The notes beneath the pieces are model-generated. The model made no database searches. It had not been told where the DNA came from and saw nothing but the letters and a program-made list of their open reading frames with translations. DNA of 11,136 bases from an uncultured Alistipes sp. (lineage in GTDB: Bacteria > Bacteroidota > Bacteroidia > Bacteroidales > Rikenellaceae), in NCBI GenBank assembly GCA_949840605.1, contig CATKXN010000090.1:1-11136 (forward strand). The letters are read 5' to 3'. Below, piece by piece: positions 5,985 to 11,136 of this stretch (positions are counted from its first letter, which is position 1; each line of letters opens with the position of its first letter). The position numbers were made by a program, and so were the translations under genes.

Positions 5985-7829
5985 ATGTGCGGAATTGTAG
6001 GATATGTCGGCCGGCGTGACGCCTGCCCGATTCTGGTGAAGGGTCTGCACCGCCTCGAATACCGGGGTTACGACAGTGCGGGCATCGCGCTGGTCAATGC
6101 GACGGGGGCCCTTCACGTTTTCAAATGCAAAGGCAAGGTCTCGGACCTGGAACACTTCCTCGAAGGCAAAGACCTGGGCGGAACCATCGGCATCGCCCAC
6201 ACGCGCTGGGCCACGCACGGCGTCCCGAACGACGCCAACGCCCATCCCCACTACTCCGAATCGGAGCAGATTGCACTGATACACAACGGTATCATCGAGA
6301 ACTACCGCGTGCTGAAAGACGCGCTCGTCGAGAACGGCTACACGTTCCGCAGCAGCACCGATTCGGAGGTGTTGGTAAACCTGATCGAATACGTCCGCCG
6401 GACGAACGGCTGCACATTGCTCGAAGCCGTGCAGCAGGCGCTCCGCCAGGTGGTCGGGGCCTATGCCATTGCCGTCGTCGAAAAGGGGAACACCGACCGG
6501 ATCATCGCCGCACGGCAGAGCAGTCCGATGGTCGTGGGCATCGGCGAGGGGGAATATTTTCTTTCGTCCGACGCCGCGTCGATCATCGAATACACCGAGG
6601 ATTTCGTCTATGTGGGCGACGGGGAGATCGCCGTGATCGAGCGCGGCAAACCCCTGAAAGTCGTGACGCTGGACAACCACGAGGGAAAGATCGACATCCG
6701 CAAACTTCAGCTCTCCATTTCGCAGCTCGAAAAGGGCGGCTACCCCCATTTCATGCTCAAGGAGATTTACGAACAGCCCTCGACGCTCGTGGACTGCATC
6801 CGCGGGCGCATCAATCCCGACACGTACGAGGTGAAGCTCTCGGGGGTGATCGACCACCGCGACAAATTCCTCGCCGCGCGGCGCATCATCTTCGTGGCGT
6901 GCGGCACCTCGTGGCACGCCTCGCTGATCGGCGAACACCTCATCGAGTCGATCTGCCGCATCCCGGTCGAGGTGGAATACGCCTCGGAGTTCCGTTACCG
7001 CAACCCCATCATCCGCGAGGACGACATCGTGATCGCCGTGTCGCAGTCCGGCGAGACGGCCGACACGCTGGCCGCCGTGGAACTGGCCCGCAAGGCCGGG
7101 GCTTTCGTCTTCGGCATCTGCAACGTCGTGGGATCGTCCATCGCCCGCGCGACGGATTCGGGAGCCTACATTCACGTAGGGCCCGAAATCGGCGTCGCCT
7201 CGACGAAGGCTTTCACCGGGCAGGTGACCGTGATGGCGATGCTGGCGCTGGCCGTGGGCCGCGAAAAAGGGACCGTTTCGGACGCCTGCTACCACGAGGT
7301 TTCGAGCGCTCTGCTCCACCTGCCCGAAACGTTGGAAGAGGTGTTGAAGGTCGCGCCGCAGGTAGCCGACCTGGCGAAGATATTCACCTACGCCCACAAC
7401 TTCATTTACTTGGGCCGCGGATACAATTACCCTACGGCATTGGAGGGCGCCCTGAAACTCAAGGAGATTTCCTACATCCACGCCGAGGGCTACCCCGCCG
7501 CCGAGATGAAGCACGGCCCCATTGCGCTGATCGACGCCGAGATGCCCACCGTGGCCATCGCAACGCCGGACCACACCTACGAGAAAACCACGTCGAACAT
7601 CGAGGAGATCCGTGCCCGCGGCGGCAAGATCATCGCCGTCGTCGCCCGCGACGACCGGCAGGTGCGCCGTTCGGCGGATTACGTGATCGAGGTTCCGGTC
7701 ATCGCCGAATGCCTCATGCCGATCGTGGTGTCGGTGCCGCTGCAGCTGCTGGCCTACTACATCGCGGTGTACAAGGGCCGCAACGTCGACCAGCCCCGCA
7801 ACCTCGCCAAATCGGTGACGGTGGAGTGA
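5985..7829 (+). CDS. glmS: Glutamine-fructose-6-phosphate aminotransferase (isomerizing)
   Basis: A 614-residue enzyme making glucosamine-6-phosphate from fructose-6-phosphate and glutamine, the committed step toward UDP-GlcNAc. The start at 5985 is fixed by chemistry: after removal of Met, the next residue is the catalytic N-terminal Cys (MCGIVGYVG). An upstream in-frame ATG at 5928 would bury it. The glutaminase domain (about 1-240) shows HTRWATHG (72-79), NGIIEN (101-106) and TDSE with D126. The first SIS domain has CGTSWHA (306-312) and SQSGETADT (353-361). The second has LGRGYNYPTALEGALKLKE (476-494), then KHGP with H510 and the C-terminal KSVTVE. The length and all key residues fit an active enzyme. 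The 121-base leader region contains no room or sequence for a glmS ribozyme. The product is the substrate of GlmM encoded upstream. Confidence 0.97.
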   Translation: MCGIVGYVGRRDACPILVKGLHRLEYRGYDSAGIALVNATGALHVFKCKGKVSDLEHFLEGKDLGGTIGIAHTRWATHGVPNDANAHPHYSESEQIALIHNGIIENYRVLKDALVENGYTFRSSTDSEVLVNLIEYVRRTNGCTLLEAVQQALRQVVGAYAIAVVEKGNTDRIIAARQSSPMVVGIGEGEYFLSSDAASIIEYTEDFVYVGDGEIAVIERGKPLKVVTLDNHEGKIDIRKLQLSISQLEKGGYPHFMLKEIYEQPSTLVDCIRGRINPDTYEVKLSGVIDHRDKFLAARRIIFVACGTSWHASLIGEHLIESICRIPVEVEYASEFRYRNPIIREDDIVIAVSQSGETADTLAAVELARKAGAFVFGICNVVGSSIARATDSGAYIHVGPEIGVASTKAFTGQVTVMAMLALAVGREKGTVSDACYHEVSSALLHLPETLEEVLKVAPQVADLAKIFTYAHNFIYLGRGYNYPTALEGALKLKEISYIHAEGYPAAEMKHGPIALIDAEMPTVAIATPDHTYEKTTSNIEEIRARGGKIIAVVARDDRQVRRSADYVIEVPVIAECLMPIVVSVPLQLLAYYIAVYKGRNVDQPRNLAKSVTVE

Positions 7830-7849
7830 ATCTCCGGCCGTGCGACGAA

Positions 7850-7888
7850 AAAAATCCGCAGCCCTCGGTAGAAGGTCTGCGGATTTTT
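7850..7888. terminator. Bidirectional terminator between glmS and the hydrolase gene
   Basis: A perfect 12-base inverted repeat, AAAAATCCGCAG (7850-7861) and CTGCGGATTTTT (7877-7888), encloses a 15-base loop. The T-run at the 3' side serves glmS, and the A-run at the 5' side becomes a T-run on the other strand and serves the minus-strand glyA operon. It lies in the 77-base gap between the two convergent stop codons, where a shared terminator is expected. Confidence 0.88.
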
Positions 7889-7906
7889 CATGCGCCGAGA
7901 GGCGTT

Positions 7907-8848
7907 CTAATGGCCGTAATTGGCGTCGATGTAGTCGGCGATCTTGAAGTCTTTCGTCTTCCGGGGAGCATCGAGCGCCCTTATGCGGGTTTCGACCGCC
8001 TGCCGTTGTCCGCCGAAGACCAGTTTTTCGAGGAACGCGTCGATCTCCGCACGGTTTTCCCGCATCGGCCGCCACGCCATCGAATGATCGGTATCGGAAA
8101 CGGAATGGAACCAATACGGAATTCCGCGGTGCGCGAGGTCTTCGGCTATGCTTTTCGACCCGAAGAGCCACAACCCGTCGAAACCGATCGTACCGTAGGG
8201 AACGTTACGGTCGGCGTCGCCGTGGAAAAGCAGCATCGGCGCAGGATCGCGGTCCCAGTGCAGCGTATCCCGGCGGTCGCACACAGCTCCCGCAAAAGCG
8301 ATAACCCCGGCGTAGCCGAAGTCCCGGCCTAACTTGCCGCGGGTCAGCGGATGACCGTTGCACAGTCCGTATTCGCCCATCAGGACCGTGATGGCCCCGG
8401 CGCTCGATCCGCACGTTACGATCCGAGCGGGGTCGACATCAGGCATGTGCTCGCAGACATAGGCCGTGGCATCGTAGAGGTCCTCCATCGCCATCGAGAG
8501 CGTCGAATCCAGCGCCTGGGCGAAATGAGCCTCATCGAGCAGGCCGGCCGCCTTCGCCCGCTTCATGCCCAGCCGGTAGTCGATCGAAACGACAACGAAC
8601 CCCTTGCGCGCATAATAGTCGAAGAAAGGCCGGAAACGGCGGTTGTCCCGCGTTCCGGTCATAAAGCCGCCGCCGAAGAGAACCATCAGGCAGGGGCTTT
8701 TCCGGCTGTCGGGCGTGAGGGCCGTATAGCGGTCCAGCCGCAGCGTGTCCGACTCGCGGACGGCATAGGCGAAGGTCTCCTTTCGGATCTCCTGGGCGGC
8801 GGCCGGCGCCGCAGCCCACAGCACGGCAAGTAAAATCAACCGTTTCAT
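7907..8848 (-). CDS. Secreted alpha/beta hydrolase (carboxylesterase-like)
   Basis: A 313-residue protein with an N-terminal signal peptide (MKRLILLAVLWAAAPAAA, cleavage near residue 18-19), so probably periplasmic or exported. The mature part is an alpha/beta hydrolase: the oxyanion-hole segment FGGGF (58-62), nucleophile elbow GSSAG (147-151) with S149, acid D213 in HGDADRNVP, and likely catalytic H255 in DTDHSMA. The complete triad suggests an active esterase or deacylase, of the type that in gut Bacteroidales often removes acetyl or feruloyl groups from glycans, but the substrate is not visible here. It is the last gene of the minus-strand operon: its ATG follows the DUF2461 stop after a single base. 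No polysaccharide-utilisation genes are nearby. Confidence 0.85.
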   Translation of the reverse strand: MKRLILLAVLWAAAPAAAQEIRKETFAYAVRESDTLRLDRYTALTPDSRKSPCLMVLFGGGFMTGTRDNRRFRPFFDYYARKGFVVVSIDYRLGMKRAKAAGLLDEAHFAQALDSTLSMAMEDLYDATAYVCEHMPDVDPARIVTCGSSAGAITVLMGEYGLCNGHPLTRGKLGRDFGYAGVIAFAGAVCDRRDTLHWDRDPAPMLLFHGDADRNVPYGTIGFDGLWLFGSKSIAEDLAHRGIPYWFHSVSDTDHSMAWRPMRENRAEIDAFLEKLVFGGQRQAVETRIRALDAPRKTKDFKIADYIDANYGH

Positions 8849-8849
8849 G

Positions 8850-9530
8850 CTACATCAATTCGTCGTAGGCGTACTGCACGGCGCGGTTCAGGATGGCGAC
8901 GAACGGCTGCGTGCGGCGGAACTCCTCGACCGTGCGGTCCAGCAGGTCCGGAGCCAGCAGATACTCCTCGGTGATCGGCTGTTCGAGGTAAAAATCCTTC
9001 AGCTTCAGCATCTCGGCATATTCGCTGTCGGCGGGGAATCCCGTCGGAATGCGTTTGAGCTTGTTGCCTTCGTACAGCCGGAATCCCCGGGCCTTCCTGA
9101 CAGCCGCCCCGATCTCCGCACCGTTGTCGAGCACCTCCTCCCGCACCGAGCGCAGCACCGTCGGTTCGGGACAGTAAAGGCCCGCCGAAAGCAGGTTGCA
9201 CCACACCAGCGAATCGGCGCAGGGTTCGATGTGGAAATAGTACCCCGCGAAGCCCGATTTCTTGCCCTTCGGGGCGATGTAGGCTCCGATATAGGTCTTG
9301 TAGGGCGACTTGTCGTTCGAGAAGCGCGTGTCGCGGGCGATGCGGTAGGTGCAGTCCTGCGGACGCAGGCCCCGCACCGTGGAGTCGAACGACGCGACGC
9401 CTTCGATCAGTTGTCCGGTGAAATCCGCGAACCGCCCCTTCACCCGGGTCCATTCGGCGCGGTGGGCGTCGAACCATTCCCGGGTGTTGTTGTCGTGCAG
9501 GCGGCGGAAGAAGTCGATGACCTCTTTCAT
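8850..9530 (-). CDS. DUF2461 family protein of unknown function
   Basis: A 226-residue soluble protein with the marks of the DUF2461 (TIGR02453) family: an N-terminal helix with NNTREWFDAHR (14-24), then the strongly conserved block RIARDTRFSNDKSPYKT (63-79), and GYYFHIEP (96-103). No signal peptide or membrane segment is seen. The biochemical function of this family is not established. Its ATG lies one base after the glyA stop and its stop lies one base before the hydrolase start, so all three are likely co-transcribed and perhaps translationally coupled. The charged, nearly invariant Arg/Lys/Asp block suggests binding of a phosphate or nucleic acid, which is only a guess. Confidence 0.85.
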   Translation of the reverse strand: MKEVIDFFRRLHDNNTREWFDAHRAEWTRVKGRFADFTGQLIEGVASFDSTVRGLRPQDCTYRIARDTRFSNDKSPYKTYIGAYIAPKGKKSGFAGYYFHIEPCADSLVWCNLLSAGLYCPEPTVLRSVREEVLDNGAEIGAAVRKARGFRLYEGNKLKRIPTGFPADSEYAEMLKLKDFYLEQPITEEYLLAPDLLDRTVEEFRRTQPFVAILNRAVQYAYDELM

Positions 9531-9531
9531 C

Positions 9532-10812
9532 TTACCACGCGAAAAGCGGATAGCCGGCCATCAGGGCGTTCACGTCCTTGCGCACGGCGGCGATATTGGC
9601 CTCGTTCTCCGGATCGTGCAGCACGCGGTCGATCAGCTCGACGATGTAATCCATCTTGTCCTCTTTCAGACCGCGGGTCGTGATGGCCGGAGTACCGAAG
9701 CGCAGGCCCGAAGTCTGGAACGGCGAGCGGCTGTCGAACGGCACCATGTTCTTGTTGGTGGTGATGTCGGCGGCCACGAGGCATTTCTCGGCCAGCTTGC
9801 CCGTCAGTTCGGGGAATTTCGTCCGCAGGTCGACCAGCATCAGGTGGTTGTCCGTACCGCCCGAAACGATCTTGTAACCGCGCTTCACGAACGCGGCGGC
9901 CATCGCGGCAGCGTTCTTCTGCACCTGCGTCTGGTACTCCTTGTAGGCGGGTTCCAGCGCCTCGCCGAAAGCCACGGCCTTGGCGGCGATGACGTGCTCC
10001 AGCGGACCGCCCTGGATGCCCGGGAAGACGGCCGAATTGAGGATCTGCGACATCATCTTCACCGCGCCCTTCGGCGTGGTCTGACCCCAGGGATTCTCGA
10101 AGTCCTTGCCCATCAGGATAATGCCGCCGCGGGGACCGCGCAGGGTCTTGTGGGTCGTCGAGGTGACGATGTGCGCGTATTTCACGGGATTGTCCAGCAG
10201 TCCTGCGGCGATCAGTCCGGCCGTGTGGGCCATGTCCACGAGCAGCAGGGCCCCCACCTTGTCGGCGATCTCGCGCATACGCTTGTAATCCCATTCACGC
10301 GAATAGGCCGAGGCGCCGCCGACGATCAGCTTGGGCTTGCATTCCAGAGCTTTCCGCTCCATGGCGTCGTAGTCGATCACGCCCGTAGCCTCGTCGAGCT
10401 GATAGCCCACGGCGTTAAAATATTTGCCCGACATGTTGACCGGCGAACCGTGCGAGAGGTGTCCTCCGTGCGCAAGGTCCAGACCCATGAAGGTGTCGCC
10501 CGGCTGCATGCAGGCAAAGAAAACGGCCATGTTGGCCTGCGCGCCCGAGTGGGGCTGCACGTTGGCGTATTCCGCGCCGTAGAGCTTGCAGATGCGCTCG
10601 ATGGCCAGCGACTCGACCTTGTCCACCACCTCGCAGCCGCCGTAGTAGCGGGCGCCGGGATAGCCTTCGGCGTATTTGTTGGTCAAAACCGAACCCATGG
10701 CCTCCATCACCTGGTCGCTGACGAAGTTCTCCGAGGCGATCAGCTCGATGCCGTGCATCTGACGGCTGCGCTCGTCGGCAATCAAATCGAAAATCCGGGA
10801 ATCTCTTTTCAT
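9532..10812 (-). CDS. glyA: Serine hydroxymethyltransferase
   Basis: A 426-residue PLP enzyme that interconverts serine and glycine while loading tetrahydrofolate with a one-carbon unit for purine, thymidylate and methionine synthesis. Visible features are ELIASENF (23-30), YPGARYYGG (51-59), [16 protein letters not shown] (84-99), [11 protein letters not shown] (189-199) with cofactor-contacting D193 and H196, and [13 protein letters not shown] (218-230) in which K222 forms the Schiff base with PLP. The segment [18 protein letters not shown] (248-265) is slightly longer than in E. coli GlyA, where the lysines [11 protein letters not shown] take its place. The length fits the family. It is the first gene of the minus-strand operon, and the ATG at 10812-10810 is the natural start, with AT-rich sequence upstream. 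Confidence 0.97.
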   Translation of the reverse strand: MKRDSRIFDLIADERSRQMHGIELIASENFVSDQVMEAMGSVLTNKYAEGYPGARYYGGCEVVDKVESLAIERICKLYGAEYANVQPHSGAQANMAVFFACMQPGDTFMGLDLAHGGHLSHGSPVNMSGKYFNAVGYQLDEATGVIDYDAMERKALECKPKLIVGGASAYSREWDYKRMREIADKVGALLLVDMAHTAGLIAAGLLDNPVKYAHIVTSTTHKTLRGPRGGIILMGKDFENPWGQTTPKGAVKMMSQILNSAVFPGIQGGPLEHVIAAKAVAFGEALEPAYKEYQTQVQKNAAAMAAAFVKRGYKIVSGGTDNHLMLVDLRTKFPELTGKLAEKCLVAADITTNKNMVPFDSRSPFQTSGLRFGTPAITTRGLKEDKMDYIVELIDRVLHDPENEANIAAVRKDVNALMAGYPLFAW

Positions 10813-10846
10813 ATCGTAAGGGTTTTGTGAATGCTTATACGGTCGG

Positions 10847-10854
10847 TAAAGATA
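10847..10854 (-). promoter_or_regulatory. Possible -7 element for glyA
   Basis: On the minus strand TATCTTTA (10854-10847) matches 7 of 8 positions of TAnnTTTG. It would start transcription near 10841, about 30 bases before the glyA ATG. No TTTG is found at the usual spacing upstream, so the call is weak. Confidence 0.35.
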
Positions 10855-10906
10855 AGCAAAAATGCCGAAAATGGGTTCGCCGAAAAACGGTTTAAGATAT
10901 TTTTCC

Positions 10907-10932
10907 TATATTTGACCGGGCAAAACCCGGTC
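10907..10932 (+). other. TATATTTG box abutting a GC hairpin
   Basis: TATATTTG (10907-10914) is a perfect match to the -7 consensus on the plus strand, but no TTTG is found about 20 bases upstream. The last base of the box begins a perfect seven-base stem: GACCGGG (10914-10920), loop CAAAA, CCCGGTC (10926-10932). No T-run follows on either strand, so it is not a normal intrinsic terminator. It may be an operator, a structured transcript start or chance. Confidence 0.4.
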
Positions 10933-10945
10933 TTAGATAGGCTGC

Positions 10946-10987
10946 GCCTCGGCAAAACCGCAAACTTCGTTTGCATTTGCCCTCGGC
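10946..10987 (+). other. Long imperfect hairpin upstream of fabG
   Basis: Nested inverted repeats: GCC (10946-10948) with GGC (10985-10987), GGCAAA (10951-10956) with TTTGCC (10976-10981), and an inner perfect six-base stem GCAAAC (10960-10965) with GTTTGC (10969-10974) closed by the loop TTC. Its right arm contains the TTTG of the fabG promoter. The region holds no credible gene. Confidence 0.6.
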
Positions 10988-11001
10988 TTGTGCTATCTTT
11001 G
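10970..11001 (+). promoter_or_regulatory. Bacteroidetes consensus promoter for fabG
   Basis: TTTG (10970-10973), a 20-base spacer, and TATCTTTG (10994-11001) match both halves of the primary-sigma promoter known from Bacteroides exactly. Transcription would start near 11007, giving a leader of about 37 bases before the fabG ATG at 11044. This is the best promoter match in the window. Confidence 0.8.
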
Positions 11002-11043
11002 TGCCGCAAAATTGGCAGATATTACCTTAAAAATATACCTATT

Positions 11044-11136
11044 ATGAAATTACTGGATGGAAAAGTGGCCGTTGTGACCGGCGCCGCACGCGGCATCGGC
11101 AAGGCCATCGCACTCGAATTCGCCACAGAGGGCGCC
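11044..11136 (+). CDS. fabG: 3-oxoacyl-ACP reductase, 5' end only
   Basis: Only the first 31 codons are present; the gene runs off the window. The peptide MKLLDGKVAVVTGAARGIG followed by KAIALEFATEGA contains the Rossmann-fold NADP(H)-binding signature TGAARGIG (12-19) of short-chain dehydrogenases. The exact opening, including MKLL-GK and KAIALEFA, resembles Bacteroidales FabG, which reduces 3-oxoacyl-ACP in fatty-acid elongation. With the catalytic Ser-Tyr-Lys outside the window, another short-chain dehydrogenase cannot be strictly excluded. The ATG follows AT-rich sequence and a strong promoter, with no Shine-Dalgarno sequence. Confidence 0.85.
   Translation, partial: MKLLDGKVAVVTGAARGIGKAIALEFATEGA

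Noticed and set aside
5856..8171. A 771-codon open frame on the minus strand covering all of glmS
   Set aside because: It lies opposite a gene with every catalytic residue in place, its protein is low-complexity (rich in Arg, Asp, Val, His and Gly) with no recognisable domain, and it crosses two terminators. It arises because the sense gene rarely uses TTA, CTA or TCA codons.
10914..10932. Hairpin GACCGGG/CCCGGTC as an intrinsic terminator
   Set aside because: No T-run follows the stem on either strand, and it lies between two divergent genes where no transcript needs to end.
10809..11009. A 66-codon minus-strand frame in the glyA-fabG spacer
   Set aside because: It runs through both hairpins and the fabG promoter, has no homologous feel or start context, and overlaps the glyA start.

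Overview
The window looks like a piece of chromosome from a GC-rich member of the Bacteroidales, most likely an Alistipes-type (Rikenellaceae) bacterium. The grounds are the GC-rich coding sequence, promoter-like sites of the Bacteroidetes type (TTTG about 20 bases before TAnnTTTG), the absence of clear Shine-Dalgarno sequences before starts, and proteins that read like Bacteroidales GlmM, DnaN, GlyA and FabG. The genus is an inference; the phylum is well supported.

Layout. (1) Positions 1-1754, minus strand: a uridine phosphorylase-type nucleoside phosphorylase followed by dnaN (sliding clamp, 3' end outside the window). (2) Positions 1869-5863, plus strand: a tight four-gene run with gaps of 4-6 bases: glmM, a small NlpE-like lipoprotein, an M20 metallopeptidase and an inositol-monophosphatase-family phosphatase, closed by a strong intrinsic terminator at 5901-5929. 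(3) Positions 5985-7829, plus strand: glmS, ending in a hairpin (7850-7888) that can terminate transcription in both directions. (4) Positions 7907-10812, minus strand: glyA, a DUF2461 protein and a secreted alpha/beta hydrolase, separated by single bases. (5) Positions 10813-11043: a divergent control region with a near-consensus promoter inside a long imperfect hairpin. (6) Positions 11044-11136: the first 31 codons of fabG.

Function. The genes are mostly housekeeping: replication (dnaN), nucleoside salvage, UDP-GlcNAc precursor supply (glmS makes glucosamine-6-phosphate, glmM converts it to glucosamine-1-phosphate), one-carbon metabolism (glyA) and fatty-acid synthesis (fabG). Envelope and hydrolase genes of unknown exact substrate fill the gaps. 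No mobile element, CRISPR array, tRNA or rRNA was seen. I found no convincing new multi-gene system. The most unusual signal is the palindromic promoter region upstream of fabG. The long open frames opposite glmM, the M20 peptidase and glmS appear to be codon-bias shadows.
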